From NCBI RefSeq assembly GCF_907164955.1, contig NZ_OU015521.1, positions 744,001-808,000 on the forward strand: 64,000 bases of DNA, read 5' to 3'. The notes beneath the pieces were generated by a model, which did not search any database, was not told the DNA's origin, and was given only the letters and a program-made list of their open reading frames with translations. Each line of letters starts with the position of its first letter. Position 1 is the stretch's first letter. Origin of the DNA: Coxiella endosymbiont of Dermacentor marginatus. GTDB taxonomy: Bacteria > Pseudomonadota > Gammaproteobacteria > Coxiellales > Coxiellaceae. A program made the position numbers and the translations under genes. Positions 52,206-63,016 of the stretch are shown here, piece after piece.

Positions 52206-52905
52206 GATTAATAAAATTTGCTAACTGATTATAATAACTTTTTTCATGGATTAAAAAAGCCAAATGTCCAGATTCTGGAATAACATGAATTACGGCCCTT
52301 GGATTTAAATCATAAAGCGCTTTCGGATTTAACTGTATAATAGGGTCTTGTTCTCCAAAAACATGAAAGAGAGGTATTTTAATCCTTTTGTAAGCCTCTC
52401 TAACATCAGATTCAAACAAAATTTTTAGATACTTAAGTAATAAATCATGATATTCGAAAAAATTTAGAGAGTTATTAATTAACAAACGTTTATAATAAAC
52501 TGTCCTATTAGGATAGTTAACTAGAGCGAGAAAATAATTAAATAAATTAGAAAAACTTCTCTTAGCTAGATTAATGAATTTATTAACTTCTAATAAGGAA
52601 ATTCCTGGCCACTTCCCTTTTTGAACAAATCGAGGTGAACTTGATAACAAAATTAATTTCTTTACTTTCTTAGGAAAGTGAGCAGCTAGTAGAATTCCAA
52701 TCAATCCTCCAAAAGACCATCCTATTACTGTTGTATCATCAGGTATTAAATAAGACAAATTGTAGACAACCCTTTCTAATGTTAATTCCTCGATATCAGG
52801 CAAATCGATTAAAAGAGATCCTCTGAAATACAAACTACTCTCTTTAAAAAGAGAAGATTTAAATCCCCATCCTGAAATAAATGCTACTGAAGACTTAATC
52901 AACAT
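52198..52905 (-). CDS. bioH: pimeloyl-ACP methyl ester carboxylesterase
   Basis: Alpha/beta hydrolase that removes the methyl ester from pimeloyl-ACP, ending the fatty-acid-like part of biotin synthesis. It has 235 residues, slightly shorter than E. coli BioH (256). The nucleophile Ser64 is in IGWSFGGLIG, the acid is in VFGEQDPII and the histidine in ESGHLAFL. GWGF near the N-terminus forms the oxyanion region. It overlaps bioF by 7 bases and bioC by 8. Confidence 0.92.
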   Translation of the reverse strand: MLIKSSVAFISGWGFKSSLFKESSLYFRGSLLIDLPDIEELTLERVVYNLSYLIPDDTTVIGWSFGGLIGILLAAHFPKKVKKLILLSSSPRFVQKGKWPGISLLEVNKFINLAKRSFSNLFNYFLALVNYPNRTVYYKRLLINNSLNFFEYHDLLLKYLKILFESDVREAYKRIKIPLFHVFGEQDPIIQLNPKALYDLNPRAVIHVIPESGHLAFLIHEKSYYNQLANFINHA

Positions 52906-54056
52906 AAGAAGGAAGTGAGATAATAAAGAAGTTGAATAATTTGTTCTTTAGTGTGCAAGCAATTTAAGGAAATGCGAATTCTAGCTGTATCCTTAGGTAC
53001 GCTTGGTGGACGAATACAAGAAATGAAAAAACCTTTCTCCAACATTTTCTCTTGAATCCGTTGAATTCTTTTATTATCTGCAACAAGGAGACACTTAATA
53101 GGTGTTTCATCACGAGATATTAGCTGCAGACCTCTACTCTCTGTTTGTTCAATAAAAAAATTAATTAATTCATTGAGTCGTTCTCTTCGCCAATATTCCG
53201 TTTGAATAATTTCTACCGATTTTAAAGCAGCCATACAAATAGCCGGAGGTAAAGCAGTAGTAGTTCGATAACTTCTCGAAAATTGTAAAATAGCTTCTAT
53301 AAAATCTTTTCTACCAGAAACAATAGCGCCAGCACAGCCAAAAGCTTTTCCCAAAGAAGTTATTAAGCATGGAATTTCTAATTGAGTTAATCCCCACTTT
53401 TCACAACTTCCTCTTCCGTTTTTTCCTAAAATCCCAATACCATGAGCATCATCTACTATAAATAAAATATTTTTTCCGATAATATGATGATTAATAGCCG
53501 ACAATGGCGAAAAATCACCTTCCATACTAAAAACACCTTCTGTAATTACTATATTAGGTTTTTTTAAATTTAATAAATAGTGAAAATGTTCCAGATTATT
53601 ATGTCTAAAACGATAGTTCTGAGCTTTTGATAATTGAATTGCGTCAAGTAATGATGCATGGCAAAATTTATCCGAAAGAATAATATCTTTGTTCCTGCTT
53701 AAAGAAGTGATAACTCCTAAATTTGCCATATATCCTGAATTAAAAAAAATTGCTTGATCTCGAAGCAAAAATTCAGAAAATTTTACTTCTAATTGTTGCT
53801 GTGGTTTAAAATGCCCTGATACCAAAGCTGAAGACCCGCTACCCACCCCATAAGTTTGAATCCCTTGGACAAAAGCTTCTTTTACTGCTGGATGATTAGC
53901 TAAACCCAAATAATCATTATTACAAAAATTAATGCAAGACTGCCCGTTGACTCCAATCAAATTATTACTTCCACGATCTGTAATAACAAAACGCCTTCTC
54001 AAAAGTGAATTTTGTGCACACCGATCTAGCTTACTTTTAATTTTAGCAACCAGCAT
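52899..54056 (-). CDS. bioF: 8-amino-7-oxononanoate synthase
   Basis: PLP enzyme that condenses pimeloyl-ACP with alanine to KAPA. It has 385 residues, the usual length. Cofactor elements are Asp202 and His205 in VDDAHGIG, and the Schiff-base Lys237 in ITSLGKAFG. The N-terminal CINFCNNDYLGLANHP and GSGSSALVSGH are family signatures. Its first bases lie inside an exact 55-base-period duplication (54019-54130), so a second copy of the start region with its ATG lies at 54111. If the duplicate is removed, bioF would begin 8 bases after the bioB stop. Confidence 0.96.
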   Translation of the reverse strand: MLVAKIKSKLDRCAQNSLLRRRFVITDRGSNNLIGVNGQSCINFCNNDYLGLANHPAVKEAFVQGIQTYGVGSGSSALVSGHFKPQQQLEVKFSEFLLRDQAIFFNSGYMANLGVITSLSRNKDIILSDKFCHASLLDAIQLSKAQNYRFRHNNLEHFHYLLNLKKPNIVITEGVFSMEGDFSPLSAINHHIIGKNILFIVDDAHGIGILGKNGRGSCEKWGLTQLEIPCLITSLGKAFGCAGAIVSGRKDFIEAILQFSRSYRTTTALPPAICMAALKSVEIIQTEYWRRERLNELINFFIEQTESRGLQLISRDETPIKCLLVADNKRIQRIQEKMLEKGFFISCIRPPSVPKDTARIRISLNCLHTKEQIIQLLYYLTSFLC

Positions 54057-54130
54057 GAAAAACTCTAAATTTTCACCGATCTAGCTTACTTTTAATTTTA
54101 GCAACCAGCATGAAAAACTCTAAATTTTCA
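54019..54130. repeat. exact tandem duplication, 55-bp period, at the bioB/bioF junction
   Basis: 54021-54075 and 54076-54130 are identical; the match extends 2 bases further left. The unit contains the end of bioB and the start of bioF. It has the same period as the duplication at 54435-54544, which suggests two untrimmed 55-base contig overlaps on either side of a short piece. Confidence 0.9.
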
Positions 54131-54489
54131 TTGAAAGAGGAGTTTTAAGGCCTAATCGATTTAATAAATTAAAATCCCGATCTTGTGCTGGATTCTTTGC
54201 TGTTAATAATTTATCTCCATAAAAGATCGAATTTGCTCCTGCCATGAAACACCACGCTTGTAACTCATCAGTCATTCCTTCACGTCCTGCGGATAAACGA
54301 ACCATAGATTTGGGAAACATAATTCGAGTTACTGCAACAGTTTTCACAAATTCAAAGGGATCTAGAGACTTTGTATTTTCTAACGGTGTACCTTTCATAG
54401 GAATGAGTTGATTAATCGGGATACTCATTGGTGGTACTGGCATTTGATTAAGTTGTAATAACAATTCAATCCGATCTTCTCGAGATTCA
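54120..54489 (-). pseudogene. bioB: biotin synthase, C-terminal third (split gene)
   Basis: Continues BioB exactly where the 17605 part leaves it: [10 protein letters not shown], then [20 protein letters not shown] and on to the end, with VRLSAGRE carrying the Arg ligand of the [2Fe-2S] cluster and the family's [10 protein letters not shown]. The last residues are SMKI before a TAG at 54120. Joined to the N-terminal part it gives 317 residues, and the Arg falls at 259, matching E. coli Arg260. Upstream, the frame runs only into the duplicated 55-mer, so this piece alone lacks both the SAM cluster and a proper start. It precedes bioF as in an intact bioBFHCD operon. Confidence 0.88.
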
Positions 54490-54544
54490 TACTGGCATTT
54501 GATTAAGTTGTAATAACAATTCAATCCGATCTTCTCGAGATTCA
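54435..54544 (-). repeat. two exact tandem copies of the 55-bp bioB segment
   Basis: 54435-54489 and 54490-54544 are identical over 55 bases and identical to 18189-18243 on the other strand. Homology stops at both ends. This is the right-hand breakpoint of the split bioB. Confidence 0.92.
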
Positions 54545-54570
54545 AATTCAAAATATAAATCTACATATGG

Positions 54571-54655
54571 TGCCCGGGGTCGGACTCGAACCGGCACGAG
54601 TTATTCACTCGAGGGATTTTAAGTCCCTTGCGTCTACCAATTTCGCCACCCGGGC
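54571..54655 (-). tRNA. tRNA-Leu (anticodon TAA)
   Basis: 85 bases with a long variable arm, plus an encoded CCA at 54568-54570. The acceptor GCCCGGG pairs with CCCGGGC, the anticodon loop is CTTAAAA (TAA) and the T-arm is CGGTTCGAGTCCG. It is the third tRNA of the pgsA-Gly-Cys-Leu operon, as in the E. coli glyW-cysT-leuZ order. Confidence 0.95.
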
Positions 54656-54678
54656 TTTAAGATTAGATAAAACAAGCA

Positions 54679-54749
54679 AGGCTGGAGTCGGGATCGAACC
54701 GACGTAGACGGCTTTGCAGGCCGTTGCATAACCACTCTGCCACCCAGCC
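54679..54749 (-). tRNA. tRNA-Cys (anticodon GCA)
   Basis: 71 bases. The acceptor GGCTGGG pairs with TCCAGCC (one G-T pair), the anticodon loop has GCA, the T-arm is CGGTTCGATCCCG and the discriminator is T, as usual for cysteine. It lies 23 bases before tRNA-Leu. Confidence 0.94.
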
Positions 54750-55078
54750 AGATTAAGAGCCTGTAATGTTAACTCACTCTGGTATCCGACTCAACCAATA
54801 ATTCATGCGATATACGGATGCTTGATAAGAGCAAGCTCGTGACTTAAAGCAAGCAGGGTTAGACTTTTATAATCATAACTTAGATACTTTTCTTGAAACA
54901 TTACAGTACAGTTACACAACGCCAAATGAGCAACTGCAACAAAAACAGTTACAATGAGATGTCACAATTAAGATAATGATATCAAAATGCATTCAAAATA
55001 TTATAAGGGGTGGGATTATTTTGTTGAAATTGATCTCAAAAGAAAGTCTAAAAGTTACTACTCTTATAGGATTTTTGG
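54750..55078. other. 0.33-kb spacer between tRNA-Gly and tRNA-Cys
   Basis: The two tRNAs are usually adjacent, but here they are about 330 bases apart. The spacer contains a diverged bioB fragment on the opposite strand (54811-54895). Nothing else was recognised. Confidence 0.6.
54811..54895 (+). pseudogene. bioB: diverged bioB fragment in the tRNA spacer
   Basis: Matches bioB 17991-18074 in the same orientation, coding for the [20 protein letters not shown] region. It has one single-base deletion and about five substitutions after position 54821. Unlike the exact 55-mers it has drifted, so it is an older copy. It shows that bioB sequence was really duplicated near this tRNA operon, whatever the cause of the exact repeats. 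Confidence 0.75.
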
Positions 55079-55151
55079 AGCGGGAAACGAGATTCGAACT
55101 CGCGACCTCAACCTTGGCAAGGTTGCACTCTACCAGCTGAGCTATTCCCGC
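55079..55151 (-). tRNA. tRNA-Gly (anticodon GCC)
   Basis: 73 bases, CCA encoded at 55076-55078. The acceptor GCGGGAA pairs with TTCCCGC, the D-arm is AGCTCAGCTGGTAGAGT, the anticodon loop is TTGCCAA (GCC) and the T-arm is CGAGTTCGAATCTCG. It begins about 70 bases after pgsA on the same strand. Confidence 0.95.
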
Positions 55152-55219
55152 TCATTTAACTCAGTTAATTTCTCATCTTGCAAATAGTAGAATATCCTTT
55201 TTAAGTCAAACGGCTATTA

Positions 55220-55780
55220 TTAGCTTTCATAAGAAGTTGTCAAGTCTTGCCATGCTATCCTTAAATAAATAATCATCGTCCAAACTGTTAAAAGAGCTGC
55301 AACCCATAACAAAGTTACCCCGCTTATTAATATCCACAATTGTGCTTCCGGGGCATACCAAATTAATAAAACTAAGGCTATAAATTGGAGGGCGGTTTTA
55401 ATCTTTGATAGAAAAGTTACGGCCACGCTAGTGCGTTTGCCCAATTCCGCCATCCATTCTCGTAAAGCAGAGATAATTATTTCGCGGCAAATGATAATTG
55501 CTCCAGGAATTGCTAAATAATCTACATAGCATTCACCGGCTACCAAAACCAATGCTGCCCCTACCAATAACTTATCAACTACAGGATCCAAAAATGCACC
55601 CAAATCTGTTGTTTGTGAAAGACTGCGAGCCACATAACCGTCCAGCCAATCCGTTATTCCTGCAAATACGAAAATGATAGCAGCAACTGGATGGGTCCAT
55701 CGAAAAGGTAAATAATAAAAAAGACCGAAAATAGGAATGGAAGATAGTCTAATTAGGGTTAGGAAAATTGCAATATTCAT
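55220..55780 (-). CDS. pgsA: CDP-diacylglycerol-glycerol-3-phosphate 3-phosphatidyltransferase
   Basis: Inner-membrane enzyme making phosphatidylglycerol phosphate, the precursor of phosphatidylglycerol. It has 186 residues with several hydrophobic helices. The CDP-alcohol phosphotransferase motif is complete: Asp47-Gly48, Ala51-Arg52, Gly61, Asp65, Asp69 in DWLDGYVARSL ... DLGAFLDPVVDK. It heads the pgsA-tRNA-Gly-Cys-Leu group. uvrC, normally just upstream, survives only as a relic. Confidence 0.95.
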   Translation of the reverse strand: MNIAIFLTLIRLSSIPIFGLFYYLPFRWTHPVAAIIFVFAGITDWLDGYVARSLSQTTDLGAFLDPVVDKLLVGAALVLVAGECYVDYLAIPGAIIICREIIISALREWMAELGKRTSVAVTFLSKIKTALQFIALVLLIWYAPEAQLWILISGVTLLWVAALLTVWTMIIYLRIAWQDLTTSYES

Positions 55781-57055
55781 ATTGAAATTCTACGGTGATT
55801 ACTTAAGAGGTCAAGTTAATTAGAAGAACTGTGAAAGATTAGTAGACTAATTAAACTAATTTTAATAACTCTGCACCTTAGCAATTTCTTCCACATTTAT
55901 CTTTTGAAATTCCTGTAATTCTCCAAAATGTCTCAAAAATTGATGACGATGTGTAAATCGACTTCCTTATACTTGCTGAAAAAGAGATTCTACCTTAAAT
56001 TTAGCTCGTTTAGCAAAATGTGCTATAGTGAGAAAAAGTTATCTTTAGAGAGACTAATTTTTTCTTGACCCAAAACATATATTTTTCTTCAGATTCTCAA
56101 AATAAACCATTATCCATAACTCGTAACGCTTCTAACAATTCTTTAGTGGATTATTTTCAGATTTGAAGCGCACTTCCTCTTTTTGCAAATGTATGTAATG
56201 ACGAGCAAGAAATTATTTTATAATCCAACAATCATTTTCTACTTTGAAAAGGGCTTATCTGGCTTTTGCACCGCGCCATCTATTTGTCCACTTGTTACTT
56301 AAATAGAGTACATGCTTTTGATTGGTAATAACTAATTTATTATAAAAAGGCTTGAAAATTATTACAGAACGAAATTTGTTAACACTGTCAGCATCATTAT
56401 CTTCTTAGGCGTATTGGAAAAAGATTTTGCGTCCAAATAATGTTGTCGTTCGAATAAATAAAATCGCAAGTCTAATAGCCTATTTTTTCAATGCATAATG
56501 AATGTCTACTTTTAAAGCGCTGGCCAGCTGACACATCTGATTACGATAATAAAGCACTTCTTCAACGTTTAATTCTTCAATATATCTTGAATAATTTTTG
56601 GCGCAACGCTAAATTTTCACAAACGAACTAGTCCTATTTATGGATAAGCTCTAATAACTTAGAGCTTTTGAGATCCACGATAAAATCCGATCAGAGAAAT
56701 TTTTTCTAAAGTAGCTAGAAAAGGTAAAAATAAAATTTATCATCTCAGTAATGGCATATAATTTGTATGAAATTAGAAAGACTGTAAAAAAAAGTTCTAA
56801 CTATAAAAAAATTCTAATGGTTGAAATAACATAAACTTGTACCATCATTATTCGAATTTACTTTTACTATCTAAACCAAAGTGAAAGTAATTACTGATCC
56901 GGTCTTGTACTACCTCTTGCTCGATTTTCTACATATGGGAGATTTTCCTTACTTGGAGTCTTCTGGGTGGAGTTTTCTTTGGTATATGCCTAAACTCTGT
57001 TAGAAGTGTTTCTAAATAGGCTTTAGAATCAAAAAAGCTCGATGTTTACAGTTGT
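55781..57055. other. 1.3-kb eroded stretch (uvrC position)
   Basis: Only the extreme C-terminus of uvrC is readable (55862-55965). The rest, to tRNA-Ser, has no intact gene and no further motif that I can identify. Confidence 0.6.
55862..55965 (-). pseudogene. uvrC: excinuclease subunit C, C-terminal relic
   Basis: Minus-strand reading GSRFTHRHQFLRHFGELQEF then QKINVEEIAKVQSY and a stop. It matches the helix-hairpin-helix end of UvrC (RxxLLxHFGGLQxVxxASVEELAKVPGIS). The closing PGIS part is lost and upstream sequence is unreadable. Position, directly upstream of pgsA, is the usual uvrC site. Nucleotide excision repair by UvrABC is probably inactive. Confidence 0.65.
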
Positions 57056-57141
57056 TGGAGAGACAGGGATTCGAACCCTGGGAGGAATATCCCCTCAACG
57101 GTTTTCAAGACCGTCGCATTCAACCACTCTGCCATCTCTCC
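57056..57141 (-). tRNA. tRNA-Ser (anticodon TGA)
   Basis: 86 bases with a long variable arm. The acceptor GGAGAGA pairs with TCTCTCC, the anticodon loop is CTTGAAA (TGA), the variable arm has GAGGGG/CCTCCC-type pairing and the T-arm is GGGTTCGAATCCC. serS lies just upstream on the same strand. Confidence 0.94.
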
Positions 57142-57489
57142 AAGTTAATACATCTCCCTAGAGTTTTATATTGACACAAAAGAGAATATCGTCCCTAGAA
57201 CAATTCCACTCCCTTCAAGATTATTTGAAGTAAAGGAATTCCCTATCTCTTCCCCATTTTTGAGCTTTAAGGGATAGAGAATGTTCTTATCTGTCTAGTT
57301 GATTATCTATCCCGCTGCATTCATTATACGGTAATCTTCGTATAAGCACACATATAAAGTTAAAGTAATTACCAATGTTGATAGAAACTGAGGAGTTATT
57401 ATTTTAGGATATTATGATCCATGGATTGGGAGAAAAAAGGGTCCCGGCGGCTGCTTCCTACTCAATGAAGATTAAAATCGGAAGAGGAT
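57142..57489. other. 0.35-kb spacer between serS and tRNA-Ser
   Basis: No gene. About 40 bases past the serS stop, the minus strand reads GGAAGCAGCCGCCGGGACCC followed by TTTTTT, an unusually GC-rich patch that may form a terminator-like element. See the rejected list for the SRP RNA idea. Confidence 0.45.
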
Positions 57490-58767
57490 TTAATTAGAAA
57501 CTGATAAATAATTTATCCCGCCCATATAAGGCTTCAATACCTCTGGCACGTAAATGCGACCATCCGCTTTCTGGTAATTTTCCATTATGGCAACTAAAGT
57601 ACGCCCTACAGCAAGACCCGAACCATTGAGCGTATGAAGTAATTCAGGCTTTTTTGTCTCAGTATTTCGCCAACGCGCCTGTATTCGACGAGCTTGAAAG
57701 GTCTCACAATTGCTACACGAAGAAACTTCACGATAGCGTTTTTGGGTTGGTAACCAAACTTCTAAATCATAAGTCTTAGTGGCAGAAAAGCCCAAATTAC
57801 CGGCACATAGCTCCATCACTCGATAGGGAAGCTTTAAAAACTGTAATACCTTTTCGGCCTGTCTGGTTAATTCTTCTAAGGCCTTGTAAGAATTTTTTGG
57901 CTTTACTAATTGAACAAGTTCTACTTTTTGAAATTGATGCTGGCGGATCATTCCACGGACATCCTTTCCATAAGAACCCGCCTCACTTCGAAAACATGGC
58001 GTTTGAGCTACCCATTTTTTAGGCAGTTGATCACTTTCAAAAATTTTATCTCGCGCCAAATTAATTAAAGGAACTTCTGCTGTTGGGATTAAAAAAAAGT
58101 TCCATTCTCCTGCTATTTTGAATTGATCTTCCCGAAATTTAGGTAATTGTCCTGTACCGTATAAACATTTCTCATGAACTAAATAAGGAACATATGTCTC
58201 TTGATAGCCATGGTTCTCAATGTGCAAATCCAACATAAATTGCGCTAAAGCGCGCTGCATGCGGGCTAATCCACCATGTAAAACAACAAATCGAGTGCCT
58301 GATAATTTAGCTGCAGATTTGAAATCTAATTGACTTTCTCCTAAAGAGGTATGGTCTTTAAGAGAAAAATTGAAAGAAGGCAGATCACCCCATTTGCGAA
58401 TTTCTCTATTATCGTTTTCACTTTTTCCTTCAGGAACAGAATCGTGAGGTAAATTAGGAAGCAATAATTGAAATTCTAATAGTTCTTTTTTAATAGTATC
58501 AAGTAAAATTTCGTATCGATTTAATTGATCTCTCAACTGAGAAACATTAGCCATTAAAAGCACAACGTCCTCACCTTTCAACTTAGCCATTCCAATCATT
58601 TTTGATAATTGATTACGTTGAGTCTGTAACAACTGGGTTTCTGTTTGATAAGCTTTTCGTCTCTCTTCAAGCTCTAAAAATTTTTTTTTATCAAATTCAA
58701 AACCGCGGAGATGTAATTTTTCTATTACTTCATCTAAATTTTGGCGTAACAATTTAGGATCTAGCAC
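57490..58767 (-). CDS. serS: seryl-tRNA synthetase
   Basis: Class II synthetase charging tRNA-Ser. It has 425 residues from a GTG start preceded by GAGGAAC. The N-terminal coiled-coil arm (about 25-105) binds the long variable arm of tRNA-Ser. Motif 2 is [23 protein letters not shown] and motif 3 is [20 protein letters not shown], with [20 protein letters not shown] between. It is next to a tRNA-Ser gene on the same strand. Confidence 0.96.
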   Translation of the reverse strand: MLDPKLLRQNLDEVIEKLHLRGFEFDKKKFLELEERRKAYQTETQLLQTQRNQLSKMIGMAKLKGEDVVLLMANVSQLRDQLNRYEILLDTIKKELLEFQLLLPNLPHDSVPEGKSENDNREIRKWGDLPSFNFSLKDHTSLGESQLDFKSAAKLSGTRFVVLHGGLARMQRALAQFMLDLHIENHGYQETYVPYLVHEKCLYGTGQLPKFREDQFKIAGEWNFFLIPTAEVPLINLARDKIFESDQLPKKWVAQTPCFRSEAGSYGKDVRGMIRQHQFQKVELVQLVKPKNSYKALEELTRQAEKVLQFLKLPYRVMELCAGNLGFSATKTYDLEVWLPTQKRYREVSSCSNCETFQARRIQARWRNTETKKPELLHTLNGSGLAVGRTLVAIMENYQKADGRIYVPEVLKPYMGGINYLSVSN

Positions 58768-59481
58768 GATAAGTTCCTCAGAAAATAACTGCTTAGCCTA
58801 ATCAAAAATCAAAAATCTCAAGCAGTCGCTGTGTAGATGACAATACCAAAGAAGTGCCGATATTAGCAAGAGCAACATTACATTGTAAGTATGCGATTGA
58901 AACAAAAAGATAACACTAAAGATAACATCAGAGAAAAAAATAGACAACTATAATTCTATAAAAACATTTGCTTGACAAAGCAAGACAACCAACTAAGCAA
59001 AAACATATTACTAATCGATACAGTGGAACTTACAAACTATCTTCCCATATGGGATATATCCGTATCTTCATCACTAGTTAAACTTATTACAATAAGATTT
59101 TTAAATTATTTAAATTATTTACAGAACCGGATAACAAAACGCAGGACTAATATTTATTTTGCTAATGTTTAGTGTGTTGATTAAGTAGCTTAAGATAAAT
59201 CTTTATTATAAATCCATAAAGTTTTCCTCTATCAGTGAGGATAAATTTGATTAGTGCAGTTGCATTTTCCACTAAAAACGTCCCGGTTTTTTGGTTATTT
59301 TTTTACTATAACTTTTATCTCAATAGCACCTCTGGTTAATATGAAAATTGAATAACAATTGACTTAGTTGAAGTTAGATTATTTTTATAATGTGTATCGT
59401 ATTAATTTAAATAATTTTAAAAGCTGATTTTTTTTGCAAACTCATTAAAATTAGAACCTTTAAAAACATTCTAAATTATTT
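58768..59481. other. 0.7-kb eroded stretch between ftsK and serS
   Basis: In E. coli and relatives lolA and rarA lie between ftsK and serS. Here no intact gene is found and neither was recognisable. The spacer is too short for both, so at least one was deleted. Inferred from flanking order. Confidence 0.5.
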
Positions 59482-61839
59482 TCATTCCTGTGATGATACA
59501 AGCACTTCGCGAGTTCCATTATTTCTCATGGGGCTGACTATACCAGCTATTTCCATAGCTTCAATGATTTTAGTAGCTCGATTATACCCAATCTTAAAGC
59601 GACGTTGAATACTCGATACAGAAGCCCTCTGAAACTGAATAACCGACTCTACAGCTTTGTTGTAAAGAGGATCCTGCGCTTCTTTTGTAGGTCTGTTCTT
59701 CAAAGAAGCTTCTGTAAATCCGCTTAGATCCTCAACTGTTATTTCATCAAGAATTTTTTCTATATAATTAGTTTCACTGCTATTTTTCAAATACTCCGCT
59801 ACACGATGCACCTCTTCATCCTTAACATAAGGACCATGGACCCGCATCGGGACTCCTGTCCCTGGCGCCAAGTAAAGTAAATCTCCATGGCCTAATAGTT
59901 GTTCTGCACCTTGTCGATCCAAGATAGTACGCGAATCAATTTTAGAAGAAACTTGAAAAGCAACCCGGGCGGGAATATTAGCTTTTATTAATCCAGTAAT
60001 CACATCTACTGAAGGTCGCTGAGTTGCAAAAATTAAATGAATTCCTGCTGCCCGAGCTTTTTGCGCCAGACGAACAATGAAAGTTTCAACTTTTTTTCCA
60101 ACCACTGCCATCATATCAGCAAATTCGTCCGCAATTACTACAATCTGAGGCCATTCTTGGAGCTTTAGCTCATCCTCCTCAGTGATTTGCAGAGGATCTA
60201 ACAAAAGCGCTCTTGTTTCGCTTGTCTCCCCTTTGATTACTTTGGTATTATAACTAAGGATATCACGTACCCTTAACGAAGCCATAAGGCGATAACGCCG
60301 CTCCATTTCGGCTACACACCACCGCAATACCGAAACAGCATCTTTCATATCGGTTACTACTGGGGTGAGTAAGTGTGGAATACCTTCATAAATAGAAAGC
60401 TCTAACATCTTAGGGTCAATAAGAATTAATCGCAGTTGTTTCGGAGTGGCCTTATAAAGAAGGCTTAACAACATGGCATGCAAACTAACAGACTTACCAG
60501 AGCCTGTTGTGCCCGCTACTAATAAGTGGGGCATTTTTGCTAAATCAACAATAACCGGATGACCAGCAATATCTTTCCCCAATGCCAACGTTAAACTAGA
60601 TCGCGCATGTTGGTACTGTTTAGAAGACAAAACTTCATATAATGTAACTATCTCCCGAACTTTGTTAGGAAGTTCAATACCAATAGCTGATTTACCTAGA
60701 ATAACTTCAACCACTCGTACGCTAATCACTGATAAAGAACGAGCCAAATCTTTCGCTAAGTTCGTTACCCGATTTACCTTTGTTCCAGCAGCTAGTTCTA
60801 ATTCAAAACGAGTTACCACAGGTCCAGGATGCACAGCCACCACCTGAGCCTGAACTCCAAAATCTGCCAAGCGCAATTCTAGCTCTCTAGATCTTTGCTG
60901 TAATGCTTCTGTAGAATAAGAAGTCTCATCATCTTTGATAGATTTTTCTAGTAAAGAAAGATCTGGAATAATAGAAGAACCTTTAAAACAAGGTATTTTA
61001 AAATCTGTATACATAATTTCTAATGTAGGACATTTAGTAATCTTAGTAATTTTTGGTTTAGCATTTATTTCCTGTGGCTTTGGAATAATGGCAGATTTTA
61101 CCAATTTGATTTGTGGAATAGTAACCGCCAACTTATTATTTCTAAGTGATACCTTAGAAAATAGATGATCCCTCCACGAAATTACTTGTAGCCTTTCTTT
61201 TGTTAGCTTTATTATCTTCATTAAACTTTTACCCAAAAATCCCAAAAATTGAAACCAAGATAAGCCAGTAAATAAAGTGATTCCAATCATTAGAGAGGTG
61301 AATAGAATTAATTTAGTCCCTACCCTATTGCATACAGGTAGCAGAAACTCTGTTATCCATGTCCCAAGCATTCCTCCTGCATTAAAAGGAATATGAGAGA
61401 GCGGTGAGCAAGGAAAATGAATATTAACTAGTGCAGAGCCTGCTAGTAATAACAATAAAAAACCAAAGGAACGCAAAAAAACTAAAGACCATATTACAAT
61501 AGACTTAGGCTGTTTTTTATGCTGATCTTGAAAGAAAATCCATCCAGAAAAAGAAAACATAAAAGGAAACAGATAGGCTAAATATCCAGATGTGCATAAA
61601 AGAAAATCAGAAATCCACGCCCCCACTTTTCCTGTGACATTATTAGCCGCTTTTTTAATCGCCACGCTATGTGACCAACTAGGATCTGACGGATGATAAC
61701 TTAAAAGAGCAAGAAGGAGAAAAACGGAAAAAGCGAATATCAAAATAAAACATCCTTCGCGTAAACGATAACGTAAATGCATCCGCGAGCTAGATTCTAT
61801 TTTCTTCTTAGGTGTTTTACACTCTTTATCTCTCTTCAT
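59482..61839 (-). CDS. ftsK: DNA translocase FtsK
   Basis: Septal DNA pump that clears and aligns chromosome termini for XerCD. It has 785 residues; the linker between membrane and motor domains is short compared with E. coli FtsK (1329). The N-terminal membrane domain has about four helices (29-47, 84-102, 117-140, 175-195). The motor has Walker A GTTGSGKS at 443-450 and Walker B in [11 protein letters not shown]. The C-terminal gamma domain (about 720-785, [20 protein letters not shown]) would read KOPS-like sites. It is divergent from trxB. Confidence 0.96.
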   Translation of the reverse strand: MKRDKECKTPKKKIESSSRMHLRYRLREGCFILIFAFSVFLLLALLSYHPSDPSWSHSVAIKKAANNVTGKVGAWISDFLLCTSGYLAYLFPFMFSFSGWIFFQDQHKKQPKSIVIWSLVFLRSFGFLLLLLAGSALVNIHFPCSPLSHIPFNAGGMLGTWITEFLLPVCNRVGTKLILFTSLMIGITLFTGLSWFQFLGFLGKSLMKIIKLTKERLQVISWRDHLFSKVSLRNNKLAVTIPQIKLVKSAIIPKPQEINAKPKITKITKCPTLEIMYTDFKIPCFKGSSIIPDLSLLEKSIKDDETSYSTEALQQRSRELELRLADFGVQAQVVAVHPGPVVTRFELELAAGTKVNRVTNLAKDLARSLSVISVRVVEVILGKSAIGIELPNKVREIVTLYEVLSSKQYQHARSSLTLALGKDIAGHPVIVDLAKMPHLLVAGTTGSGKSVSLHAMLLSLLYKATPKQLRLILIDPKMLELSIYEGIPHLLTPVVTDMKDAVSVLRWCVAEMERRYRLMASLRVRDILSYNTKVIKGETSETRALLLDPLQITEEDELKLQEWPQIVVIADEFADMMAVVGKKVETFIVRLAQKARAAGIHLIFATQRPSVDVITGLIKANIPARVAFQVSSKIDSRTILDRQGAEQLLGHGDLLYLAPGTGVPMRVHGPYVKDEEVHRVAEYLKNSSETNYIEKILDEITVEDLSGFTEASLKNRPTKEAQDPLYNKAVESVIQFQRASVSSIQRRFKIGYNRATKIIEAMEIAGIVSPMRNNGTREVLVSSQE

Positions 61840-62038
61840 CGGAACTCCTTCACCTAAATCGATGACAGATAGATAAAACCGTAAAATATCTGCTTCATCT
61901 ACTGTTTGTATAAGGGATAAATCCCACCGTTCTAATCACGCTTGTTGTTAAATAAATGCTAGCGCTATTGATTCATTGCGATTAGTATTATCTTTTGAAT
62001 AATTTTATAGTTCGAATAATTCGATAGCAAATATCTAA

Positions 62039-63016
<978 letters not shown>

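Noticed and set aside
54120-54551. A 143-residue open frame starting [15 protein letters not shown]
   Set aside because: Its first residues come from the duplicated 55-mer read out of frame. Only the part from 54489 downward is BioB, so the apparent start is an artefact.
57440-57465. GGAAGCAGCC on the minus strand after serS, as in bacterial SRP (4.5S) RNA
   Set aside because: The bases before it are not the conserved GGTCCGGAA loop, and a full-length 4.5S RNA would have to begin inside serS. No pairing 5' arm was found.
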